Shown piece by piece: positions 23,279 to 33,643 of a DNA stretch of 64,000 bases. The notes under the pieces are model-generated. The model did no database searches. It saw only the letters and a program-made list of their open reading frames with translations, and was not told the origin of the DNA. This DNA comes from Deinandra increscens subsp. villosa (Eukaryota > Streptophyta > Magnoliopsida > Asterales > Asteraceae): the NCBI GenBank assembly GCA_039602395.1, contig JBCNJP010000006.1:47764325-47828324 (forward strand), read 5' to 3'. The translations under genes were made by a program, and so were the position numbers. Within the stretch, counting starts at the first letter, position 1. Every line of letters starts with the position of its first letter.

Positions 23279-24422
23279 CTTTCGGTTGATAATTTTTCCT
23301 TTGTTTACTTTTGTTGTTATTTTTTTTTTCTATTCTTGTTAGCAAAATCCAAAAATAGAGTGTTTTGTATTTTAGGGGGAGAAAATCAGAAAATATAAAA
23401 AAAATGGGAAAATGCAAAAAGCATAAAAAAATGGAAAAATCCAAAAACTTTGAGAAATTGATCCAACCAAGCAAGAAGTGATATTACATCGGCGTGTGTT
23501 ATCAACCATGGATAAAGTAAAAATGAAAAGTTGTAGGTGCTTGTTTTGGTTAGTTAAATGCGTAAGAGCAAATCTGATATATGCAAGTATGATATAAACA
23601 TACGGATTCAGACTACGGTCGGTGCTCCTTGATTGTTGTTGGGTTATACAAGTTCTGCTTTATTTTCTAATTTTTTTATTTTCCTAAACAATCGGACTTT
23701 CTCTGCGTGCCTACCGGCCGACCTGATTGTTGTTTGTTTAGGGTTCTGCTTTATTTTTGCATGAAACACCATGGACGATAAATCTCAATGGAAATCAGAT
23801 TCTGTAAAATACAAAAATAGAATAAGCCAGATTAGCGGTATTTCTGATTGTGTGTGCTATCATATTATCAATGCATGCTAAATCATATCTTAACATATCA
23901 GAAAACTATAAAAATTGATCTGTCCAAACTGAAATAAACTGAAAAGTTGTATTTGCTACCAACTTGACTTGCATGCTGATTAAAAATAAAATTGAAGTGT
24001 GTCTGATGCACATTAGCCGATATGATCTAGCGTCTGGATCTTTTTCGCAAAAATCTTTAAGTTATATTAGTTTTAATTCAGTAATTTTATTTCATTTCTG
24101 TTTGGTTTGTTGATTGAATATATGAAAATCTCAAAAAGATTTTAGGCGTGTTTTAGCGTAATTTTGTAAAATTCCAAAAAGATTTTTTGTGTGTTTGAAT
24201 ATTTTACTAAAATCAAAAAGATTTTGATTCTGCTTTATTTTTGATCAACCGTTAGTGAAAAGTTTCAAAATTATGCCGAAGACAACCAAACGGACTTGAT
24301 TTTTAGAAACCTCATCGTTGAATTGAACGAAGTTTGAGGAAAAATGATAAATTTTAAACTTTTGAGGTTCAATTTGAAGATCCATCAAAATTAGGGGTTT
24401 ACTTTGAATTTTTTTTTAAAGT
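23279..24422 (+). other. Post-pol spacer with internal polypurine tract
   Basis: No gene. TTAGGGGGAGAAAA at about 23372-23385 is a polypurine tract about 100 bp after pol, followed by A-rich repeats. A second, pol-proximal polypurine tract has been described for Sireviruses. ATG at 24273 opens only eight codons. Part of this spacer (about 23495-23610) has a degraded relative at 37156-37300. Confidence 0.65.
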
Positions 24423-24994
24423 CCAAACCTGGAGTTCGGACGTCTGAACGTGGAGTTTGGAGGGTCCGAAGCTCAAAATCGGACAAGGTTTGGAGGCGCC
24501 GAATGTGGAGTTCGGACAACGTTCGGTGTAACCGTTGGTCCGAAGGTGGAGTTCGGAGGACGTTCGGAGGTCCGAATGTCTTGGGTTATAAATACTCCAA
24601 ACTTGGAGTTCGGAGATCAATTTTCACTATTTGCTCCGAACTTACACCGAACGGCTACCCAAATTTCCAACTTTTGATTTAGCGATTATTTGACGGTTTT
24701 GAGACTTGCATTAGGTAGATTACTTGATTCCGAGTTTACTGGTAGTCTTAGATTCGATTTTCATTCATTATTTGTGGATTTTTTGTTCGAAAACTCGTTC
24801 GGCTTGTAGCAGGTTCCTAGATCTGAAATTTAACTACCTAAAACTTGTTTTTAGACGCTAAAAATGGTTCCACTATGTTTGTAGTCAAAAACCGACCGAG
24901 GGTGTACATTTTTGTGGCTTGATTTGGTCGGATTCATGGTTTTTCAAATTCAAATTCCTCGGAGTTCATTAAGCTCCGAACCTGGGGTTCGGAG
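24423..24994 (+). promoter_or_regulatory. Internal promoter-like module before the post-pol gene
   Basis: Six 17-base copies fit CCRAAYSTGGAGTTYGG or nearly so: 24423-24439, 24444-24460, 24499-24515, 24540-24556, 24597-24613 and, as CCGAACCTGGGGTTCGG, 24976-24992. TATAAATA sits at 24587-24594 among them. The LTR uses the same 17-base spacing (CCGAACCTGAGGTTCGG) and the same TATA octamer. The block precedes the post-pol start codon by about 550 bp, with a good 3' splice site (TGCTTTCAG, 25130-25138) just before the ATG. Promoter function is inferred. Confidence 0.65.
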
Positions 24995-25139
24995 GAGGCT
25001 TGGACGGAGTTCGACCGTTTGATATTTTTGATCAAAAAGTTGTTCGTTTATGCAAACGACAATGAATTGACAAAATTGGTGATTGTATATGTTAATAACA
25101 TGGAATTTAATGAATATTTTATCTTATATGCTTTCAGAT

Positions 25140-28100
25140 ATGGCCAACGACTTGAAAATCGGTGACAAACACAACATTTGTGCACATATTGGTGTTGCAA
25201 GAGGAAAGCTTGAAAAATTTGGAGGATCCGGAATCTTAAAATTTCTGAGACGATCCAGAATTCACTATGCAATCACTCAACAATGTGATGTATATCATGA
25301 TATTATTCTAGAATTTTGGAGTACTGCACGGATATTCGTCGAGTTTTGCAATTGGAAACTGATACAACAACGACACCAATAGAATTTTCTCATGAAGATA
25401 ATGTGGCGTTTTTGAAGCGAATCTGGTATACTGACGATCCAAGTAAAGAATGGGTCTACAAACCATCGCTGAGCGTTCCGTATAAATATTTGGCACACGT
25501 ATTGTTGGTATGCCTGGGGCATAGAATATCTGGACATGATGAAGTTCAACAGATAATGTTGTCCTTGATGAATGCTTTGGTGATGAATCGACTATATAAT
25601 GTTGCTGGGTTGATCTTTAATTATATGAGAGATAACGTCACTCAAAGACAAAAGAAAGCAGCCATTTACCCAAGATTTCTCCAGATGATTCTCAATGACC
25701 GGTATCCTGATTTAGTAAAGCTTGAAGCACAGAAAATGGAACTGAAGCATATGACTTAGGCGAGTGTGGGTGTACTAGCATCTTATCAGAAAAAAGGCAC
25801 CAGAATTCCAGCCAAAAAAATTGAAGCGTTTGATTGGTCATTTGGCCAATGTTCATTATGTGGCTCCAGCACAGGGTGCACCTCGTCATGAAGATGGTAG
25901 TGATTCAGAGGAGCTTAATTACAGCTGGATTGTAGAACAAAATCAGATTCCACAACAAGGTTGGGTGAAAAGACCTAAAAGACAAGTTCCAGTGGTACGG
26001 GAACAAGTGAATCAAGCACCTGAACCAGTTGTTTCTCAACCGCCCGTTACTGAACCAGTGGTCTCAGCACAGGAAGTTCCTGTAGCTGTCAATGTGACTG
26101 AGACACCTATGGTTAATACCCTGGAGGATGAATCTGAAGATGATGAAGAGTTTTTGAATATCGGAGCTGACTCTGAAGACTTGTCTGACACAAACAATCC
26201 GTTTGTGCGAGTCTTGATCAACTCTAAGTATGTGAAGCTCAGGAAAGGTAGCGATGAACATTTCGTGTACTGGAACAGCCAGAACAAAAGCAACTGATCG
26301 ATACAAGGATCGTGTGTATGATCCTATAGCCTCGTCAGAATCCGATGAAGATTACAATCCTAAAGCCGATGAAGTTCAAGGAAAAGGAAAACAGAAAGCA
26401 TCTGGTCCTTCTATTGTTCCATTAAAAAGAAAGAAGTCGGTTTCTGGTGGAGGAGGTAAGAAGAAGCGAGGGCCACAACAGTTTATTTTACAGCCTCGTT
26501 CCGGTGTGTCTTATTCCTTCATTGTCTCTGCCCGAAGTATCTACAACTATTCAGACTTCAGTGTCAGATGTTCAGGCTGACTTTCTGCAAGATTTAATGA
26601 ATGCCAACAGATCAACAACTGTTAGCACATCACCTTTGGCAAGTGCTGGTGCGTAGTTTGTAAGTCAGCCAATGGGTTCAATTCCCACGACTCTAGTGTT
26701 TTCTACAGCCACAGCTTCAACACAATCAACACCAGAAGTAGATTTCAATTTTGAACAAGGTTCAGTGTCGTTTTCACAAGCCAGTATTCTTCAAAGTGCA
26801 TTAACCGATCAACAGTCACAACTTGATGCATTGAAAGCTAAGACTCAAGAGCAATCCAAGATGATTACTGTGCTACAAACAAGCAATGATGAATTAAGGG
26901 CACTGAATCGGACTCAAAGTCAACAGATCGCCGTCTTGCAGAGTCGTGACTTAGCTAAAGATCAAGAGATCCTGCGATTGAACAGATCGAGTCAGACTCA
27001 GAGCAAGTTACTTCTCGAGATGGATGAGCAAATAAAATCCTTGATGAAGAAGTTTAAAGCTCAGGGGGAGATTGGAGACATCTCGGGTTGTAATAAAGAT
27101 CTGATGCGTTATCTGAACGATGATCCCGATCAAGATGATTCTCATGGGAATGTTGGTGGAGGATCAGGCCCGACCGGAACCACTGGTTTGGGTGCTAGGA
27201 CATCTACTTCTCAAGGAAAAGATTCTCGAGAAGCAATGCCGATGACATCAGTCCCATCAAACAAAGTGGCAACGAGTCTGGGTGAATTTGAGCAGATGTT
27301 ACAAACGCTAGAAGAGGGTGAGTTTGTTGGTCTTTTGACGGCTGAACAATTGGAAGCGGTATTCGATCTGAACGATGAAGAATTGAGAAAGGCTTCTGAA
27401 TCTGCACCAAGGAAATATGAATCATCTGATCCAGAGTCTGATGAAGACGAAGAAGGTATTTTTGATGAAGAGGTTGAGGTAGAGGATATCACTAAAGAAG
27501 AATATCCAGATCTATACTCTAACTTCAACAACAATCAGTCTGGTGATGATTTCGAGGTGTTTCCTAAGGAGAAAGATGTTGAAGCTGATGAAAGAATAAA
27601 GAAGAAGGAGGCAGAAAAACCTGAAGACCCGGTGGTTAAGGAGGCGACGGAACAGAAACAGTGTTGGGAATTTGATGAATACATGAAAACGTTTCATGCC
27701 AACTATGTTCCTCCTCCAAAGCCAATTAAACAAAGATCGTATGTCAAATTTATGGGTCAAGCGCCAGGTGATATAATCAGCTGGATGTATTCCGACAGTT
27801 TGAAGTGCTATGGGATTAAACACCAACACGGAATCCAGTATTTCAAATGTGCCAGGGATTTTAATAGTCTGTCAGTTTGGGATGTTCGTGAATTGACCCG
27901 AAAGCCTTTGTGCAATTATGGCACTGATTGGAAGGGTCTACATTTCAAGAATCTCATTGAGAAAGAATGCCGTGAAGGATTTCAATTGATGGATCCTCAG
28001 AAACCCAAAAGGCGTCGATCTCGAAAAAGGATTCATGCATGAACTGGTAAGAAGCTGATAATCCTGAGTTTTAAGAAGAAGCCAGATGTGATGAAAAAGA

Positions 28101-28420
28101 TTCCGCTAATGAAGATGGAGCTTGATTTCATCAAGGATTTGAGATGGTGGTATTCTAACGAGAAAACAGGTGAAACTGTGATTGTGTTAAAGGAAAATAA
28201 CAGAGTTGTGAAGATCTACGATCCAATGTGGCTGATTAATCGTTCAAAGGCTGATATAGATGTGCTTTATCACAATCCAATCTTGTATCATCCTGATTAC
28301 ATGGAGCAGGCGCTGAAATTTCAAAGGGTGATAAGGATTTGTTTTGCTTTTAACATCTATGCCGGGAATAATCATGAGTTGGTAAGGAAGAGAGATGAGG
28401 CTGCAGATGTTCAAGGCTGA
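25140..28420 (+). pseudogene. Sirevirus post-pol gene (env-like position), coiled coil
   Basis: The ATG at 25140 begins MANDLKIGDKHN; the first segment runs to about 25320, then shifts frame to 25759 (YLAHVLLVCLGHRISGHDEV). Next come 25821-26297 (acidic, Pro/Val-rich), 26254-26580 with basic KRKKSVSGGGGKKKRG, and 26672-28420. The last holds a coiled coil (QQSQLDALKAKTQEQSKMI, about 26810-27060), an acidic region and a conserved C-terminal part with KPKRRRSRKR. A TGA at 28040-28042 (CGA to TGA is likely) splits it in frame from the final 125 codons. The position equals the env-like gene of Sireviruses, but I see no signal peptide or membrane segment. The basic clusters look more like nuclear or nucleic-acid contacts. 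Role unknown. Confidence 0.75.
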
Positions 28421-28442
28421 TAAAGAACGGTCCAGCTGTTGC

Positions 28443-28454
28443 CAAGGGGGAGTT
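28443..28454 (+). other. 3' polypurine tract
   Basis: CAAGGGGGAGTT immediately before the 3' LTR primes plus-strand synthesis. The same tract precedes the left LTR at 14953-14965. Confidence 0.8.
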
Positions 28455-28819
28455 TATTGATACTTTATGTGGCAACAAGCTGGATCAGACAGAGTTTCAA
28501 AGACATGAAGATTACACTTGTTTTGCTGCCGGCCGACCTCTGGCCGAACCGCGGCCGATCCTTGGCAGAACCTGAGGTTCGGACAGGCTTAAGAGTTCGG
28601 ACGGTCGATAGTCTATAAATAGGTGTAGTTTTGTTATTTGTAATAAGTTGTTGTTTGAGCGAACTTTTGAGAGTGTGTGTGTGTTCTGATACTCTGATTC
28701 TCTTGTAATCATGTTTATCGTTAATGAGAGATTGAGTATTGATATTTACACCGTTGTTTACATTCTCGTTTACACAATTGATATCGAACTAAGCCGATCC
28801 TGACGCTCTAGCGTTTTCA
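28455..28819 (+). repeat. Sirevirus right LTR
   Basis: 365 bp, the same length as the left LTR, with about 18 substitutions. The first dinucleotide is TA rather than TG, and the palindrome is damaged (GCAGAACCT for GCCGAACCT). The flank at 28820 is LINE sequence. Confidence 0.85.
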
Positions 28820-29565
28820 AAAGATGCATTACCCATCACTCTATCAAGCTTCTTGAAAAGACCACCCCCACTCTTAGGTTTCTGACTCCATGTATAGTGT
28901 AACCCCGTGCTATTAGTGTCAGAAACCTCAAAATCAATAACACACTCTTTGAATTCTCTCATCCCAATATCTGGGGAAGACGAGCTCACAACACTATCAT
29001 CAATCGAAAGAGTAGAGTTAAAATCTTCTAAAACAACCCAAGCACCATCTTTAACAAAAGCCTTGTGCATCTTGAGGCTATTCCACAAACAACGTCTCCT
29101 GACATAATAGTTACTACCATAAACCCATGAGCAGAAGAACACCTTTTTAGAATCCTTGTAAGTGACTTGAACATGCATAACCTGATCTGACTAAGACAGC
29201 ATCATAACATCAAAAATAGAAGAGTCCTAACCCATGATAATTATGGTCCCTTTCTAGTACATAGTCCCGTTAGAGATCCACTCCCAACCCTTGAAAATAC
29301 CCTTGCACACGTCAAAAAGTCTACCAACATTCACATGTGACTCCAAAACAGCACACATACTAAGATAAATTCCCTTAACAACCTGTTGAACCTCCTTCTG
29401 CTTTAGGGTGCGGTTCAAACCCCGTATATTCCAAGAGGCAAGACTAATCATTGGAAACATTGGAAGAAGGAGTGCTTGCCCCTTGTCGGAACGTTCTATT
29501 CCCATCCACCATAAATCTATCAGATTCCTAATATATTTCCTCAACATCATCGTCATCCTCCACAT
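28820..29565 (-). pseudogene. LINE ORF2 N-terminal endonuclease, truncated
   Basis: Starts around MISLASWNIRGLNR, the conserved opening of APE-type LINE endonucleases. The catalytic glutamate follows in CAVLESHV. After a break near 29240, a second segment (29178-28820) has VYGSNYY, WVVLEDFNSTL (usually GDFN, so the catalytic Asp is kept but Gly is Glu), FTW-like HYTWSQKPKSGG and KKLDRVMGN, where the Sirevirus LTR cuts in. It would nick target DNA. The chain is interrupted and ends before RT. Confidence 0.8.
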
Positions 29566-29643
29566 CGGGATAAGTGTGTCTACGGGAGGTAGACGACTCC
29601 GCCATGAAACCCCCAGCCTTAATAGTGTCCTCCCCTTCCTGGT

Positions 29644-31075
29644 CTAAAACATCAAATTTGTTAGATAGGCTGACCCCCTTCCCACGTTCCTCCCTACCTT
29701 TGATTGGCTTCGGTTTAGTTTCACAGGGCAGTACTCGAATTTAGGTTTCACTTTAATGGGCTGGGGCGTAGGATTTCTAGCAAGTTTTTTCTTCTTTGGC
29801 TCAGCAAAACCCTCGTCATCCACCTGGTAACCCGAATGCTTGGTAGGTTTTTTAACCCGTTTAGGACAGCCTTTCGTATCGTGACTAAAAACACAACAAT
29901 GCTTACACCGTGGAGGCTTCCATTCATATTCAACCTGTATTGTTTCCATAAGAAAATCATCCCCCTCCGGATCCGGAATCGCCACCTTAATCACTTCCTT
30001 ATAGTCATGATCCGCAGAGATCTCAATCAAAGCTCTAGCATAGCTACTCCTACCCCAAGAATCAGCGCACATGGAAGCTGTAAGAGAATCTAAACGTTTT
30101 GGTGGCCCAATCTTAGTGGCAATCAGACTCAAACCATCAGCCGTGAAGGCAGCCAGGGGCACATCATGGAGTTTAACCCAAACTGTAACCTGTTTTATAT
30201 CGTCCTTCTTCAGTTGTGTAGTAGGGCTCCACATATTAAGAAATAAGGGGCGATTTCTAATTAGCCAGGGACCCCCTTCTAAAGTATTAACCATACCTTT
30301 TTCATCAGCAAATTTAATGGAAAAATACCCATTTGCATTCATCATTGTTTTAAGAAGACCAAACTTCTTCCAGTTTTGTTTAACATAGTATTCCACAACC
30401 GGAAAAGCTATTTTGTCACCCAAAAAATACCCAAACAGTGTATAAGATAAATTCTTTTGGACCTTACATACTAAATCTTTTGGCAACACAACATCAGCCC
30501 ACTCATGGTATGATTCAGAATTGAGAGGACGAAAATTCACCATATTAGAGCTTTGAGTACCCCCTACACAACAAGCATACGAGACTGGACCCCCCCCCCC
30601 GGTCACATTTTTAACAGCCACCGGAGTGTAATTCTCCATATTATACTGTCTCTTAACCGTTATAGATCCCTGGTTCAGTCCAACCTCCGGCACCGTCATC
30701 GGCGGATTCTCAGAAAAAGCCGGAACAGCTGTCGGAAGCACAACAACTATTGTCGGAGCATTAGCGGCAACCTCCGGCACCGTCGTCACATGTGGATTCT
30801 CAGACGAAGCTAGAACACTTGTCGGAGGCACAACAGCTGGTGTCGGGGCAGTAGCAGCATGCTGTTTGCCAATCATTTGTGCCGATGTCATCTTGTCACC
30901 CTGGTTATCCATACGTAACCCTACCATTTTTCGAAATGTTGCTTTGGTCGGCGGTGACGTATTCTTCAAAATACCACGAGTAGGAATAGGCTTCCTCATC
31001 AATGTTTTTCAACCGGCTAATCAAACTCGGATCCTTTTTGCTCTCGGGCGGCTGGCCCGGTGTGGTACTCGCCAT
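29644..31075 (-). pseudogene. LINE ORF1, DUF4283-type with CCHC knuckle
   Basis: The likely original start is the ATG at 31075 (MASTTPGQPPES, SLISRLKNID), one frameshift away near 31000 from the long open frame of 452 codons (31002-29644). That frame holds a Pro/Ala/Thr-rich N terminus, a DUF4283-type fold (YFLGDKIAFPVVEYYVK, LEGGPWLIRNRPLFLNMW) and a CCHC knuckle CKHCCVFSHDTKGC near 29890, then a basic tail. It would bind LINE RNA. A C11 run at about 30590 is a likely slippage site. Otherwise it is one of the most intact reading frames here. Confidence 0.8.
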
Positions 31076-31620
31076 GCATAACAATGCAAAAGAAAACCCG
31101 TAGAAACCCTAATCGGATGCCTACAGCGCTAACAAGTTCGTTCTACCTCCACACCAAAATCAGGATCTAGTCAGATACAACTGAAGTTGATATAGAAGAG
31201 AGAAACAGATTGTTATACGCTAAGGGATCAAGATCGGAAAATCCGGAACCCAAGAAAAACCCTAATCGGAAAAAATAGATCAACGAAAAAGAGAAAACCT
31301 AGATCGGAGGTCTGAATCTGCTAGTAAAACTCGTACCCCACCAATTTCAATCCATACCGATCAGAGAGTATAACACAGATGAAGATGGGATTGGACGAAT
31401 CCAAATCCTAACAAGATCCAAACCCTAGCAAAATCCACATGCGGCATATGTCTGAAACAATATTGAGAAATCGATGAAAATCATAGGCTCGCTAACAGAT
31501 TAGATAAACAATTAGGCTTCAGAAAAGAACAAGATTAATCGTGGAAGACAGGAAATCCGATGAGAAACCCTGATGTCACCAAATCGCCCAGAGAAAAGGT
31601 TCCCCGATTCACTATATGTT

Positions 31621-32040
31621 ATAGTATTTTCATCAATATTAAATCAATAATGATATTGATGTTCAACCTCTTACTTGGTTCCTTCCATTAAAATAAACAT
31701 GAAAGTCAGAACCTAAATACTTAGTTTTTGTGGCTCTAGTATTCTCCTTAGGTTCAGTAGGAACAACAATACTATCAATTTTACCGGATGCTTCATCACT
31801 ATCAACAAATTCATTCTCAATAGGATTAAGAATCCCACCATGAGAATAATATTTGATGTCTCTAGATCTAGGCATATAAGTTACCCTATTTTCATCAAAG
31901 ATAGCATCCCTAGATTTTATGTCCTAGTAAAATCAGAGATTGAACAAGCATACTATGACAATGTTTATAGAAACATAATCATTAGGTTCTAGAACATAAA
32001 ATAAAACTCTGTCTCTTAGATAAACTTCAGAATTTCTGAA
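31621..32040 (-). pseudogene. Copia post-integrase linker fragment
   Basis: On the minus strand 31915-31663 reads SRDAIFDENRVTYMPRSRDI then IKYYSHGGILNPIENEF. The SRDxxFDE words occur after the integrase in many copia polyproteins. The rest is non-coding. Confidence 0.5.
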
Positions 32041-33566
32041 GTTGATCTGTAAAGATTGGAAATTCCCCTTCGAAAGTTGAGGGGGAGCTATCCGCTTCAA
32101 AAATAAATCTTTTTAACAAAAAACATATATCTTTTTCTTCTCTTGAAAATAGGCAGAAGAGTTCAAAAGAAAATCGTCAAATAAAACAGAATTGTTTTTA
32201 GGAAGAATCTAAACAACCACGTGTCAAGATCAGATCCTCTATCTTCAAATTTTGACTTTCTCCCCCCACCTGAACAAGCAATGGTGCCCATCAGATCTCA
32301 ATTAAATGTTGCCTTGGGTAAATCAGGAAGCAAATCTCTCTGGTTTAAGCATCCTAAAAGAGTTAGTAGGGGAATGATGGGAGGAAGTTAATTCTCACTC
32401 ACAGATTTTCCCAACCACCTTATCATAGGGGTCACATAACCGGTAATTCAAACTGCCAAATCTTCAGGACTCTTTACTCTTCTCGGCTAAAAATAGATGG
32501 GTGTCACTATCATCTTCCTTACTCTTCTTCTCCTAACTTGGCATCTAAAAACAAAAGAAAATCTCAAAATGAATCTTCAAGCCCTAATGGACAGACAAGC
32601 CTTCCTAATTCCACTACACTGTATCCACAATCTATGTCTCCACATATCCAACCACCAACAAATGTTTACAAGAATGATGAGATTCTATCCTTCTTGGGTG
32701 GGGGGTTTTTATGGGTTTTCATCTTTGATGCTGGGTTCAGTTATATTGCTTGGGTAGTAATCTGGTGCAGTAATGCATTTTCCCCTCTCAAATTTTTTAA
32801 TTCTGATTTATTTTTGTTTTGGGTCATTCTGGTGATGTGGAGTTTTGGTAACAAGACTTTCATCACTTCTGCTATGGGTTGGAGGTGGTCTAACATTGGT
32901 GGAAATAGTGTTGCAATAACCTGTTTATGGATGTTGAGTGGTGTAACTCGAGAGGTAGAATGAACCTTTCCTCCCCAAATTTTCTATTTTTAGACCCCCC
33001 TCAAGTTGCACAATCCGATATCACTACTTGTGTGATGCTGCCTTTTCTATTTTGGTCTATTCGGTCTTTATGGTGTATTTGTGTTTGCTTGCTCGGGCTT
33101 TGGGTGGGGGATTATATGGGTTGGAAGGTGGTGGAGAGGATGGGCTCCAAGTAATATGGTGAGATTTGGGGATGGGTTCAGGGGGGCTTGTACATTTTGC
33201 ACACATTTCACTTCCTTTGGCAATATTAGAGGGGTGGAGAGTGTGAGGTATGGTGGCATTAAAAAGGGAGGAGTGGAGGAGATGAGTGATATTATTTGTA
33301 CTAGGAATTGGAGTGGTGGGAATAACAGGGACATTACAATTGATGTTGGGTTAGACTATAAAGCTGGGGTAGTAATCTGGTGCTTTTGAGCATCTTCTCA
33401 TGTTCTATCCTTTATTCTTTGCTTATTTTGTTAATGGATGTCTTGTGGCATTTATTGGTTTGGTTGCTTTTTCAGTTGATCATTTGGGTCACTTATGGCT
33501 GATGATCAATTCTGCCTTTTATAATTGGTGGTTAGGATGGAAATGGCACTGTTGGTGCATTCACCC
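32041..33566. other. Unassigned stretch
   Basis: No feature I can support. It has a T/G-rich half (32690-33560) with short open frames and a partial repeat of GTAGTAATCTGGTGC near 32756 and 33369. It could be a decayed element or captured DNA. Confidence 0.3.
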
Positions 33567-33643
33567 TGGAGCCGCCCCCGTTGCCACCGCCTCGGCAAGT
33601 AGAATTCCGCATCAATTTAACACTTGGAGCCGCCCCCGTTGCC
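33567..33643 (+). repeat. 19-bp templated duplication at the truncation edge of element A
   Basis: TGGAGCCGCCCCCGTTGCC occurs at 33567-33585 and at 33625-33643. The second copy is in proper coding context. The first sits at the point where recognisable element A begins, as expected of filler DNA at a repaired break. Confidence 0.6.

Larger units (their letters stand above)
14608..28819 (+). mobile_element. Sirevirus-type Ty1/copia, with 3' remnant of a second copy
   Basis: Order: remnant of post-pol gene and polypurine tract (14608-14965), LTR (14966-15330), primer site, leader, gag with two CCHC knuckles, protease, integrase, RT-RNase H, spacer, post-pol gene, polypurine tract, LTR (28455-28819). 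The RNase H at the end of pol places it in Ty1/copia. The long coiled-coil gag, large size (about 13.9 kb LTR to LTR) and extra gene after pol mark the Sirevirus (SIRE/Maximus) group. By eye the two LTRs, both 365 bp, differ at about 18 positions. No target duplication is seen, because the left LTR is preceded by internal sequence rather than host DNA. Confidence 0.85.
28820..31620 (-). mobile_element. 5' half of an L1-like LINE, minus strand
   Basis: On the minus strand: 5' UTR (about 31620-31076), ORF1 (31075-29644), then the start of ORF2 with its endonuclease (29460-28820), cut off by the Sirevirus LTR. RT and the 3' end are missing and are not found on the other side of the Sirevirus. 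The window's two LINE tails lie elsewhere on the other strand. Confidence 0.8.

Noticed and set aside
24404..24682. 92-codon open frame before the post-pol gene
   Set aside because: It consists of translated copies of the 17-base palindrome repeat, with Arg/Ser/Val-rich repeats and no conserved domain.
32538..32963. Possible captured host exon (Ser/Pro/Asn-rich frame)
   Set aside because: The frame loses any protein-like character after about 55 codons, no splice pattern or known domain was found.
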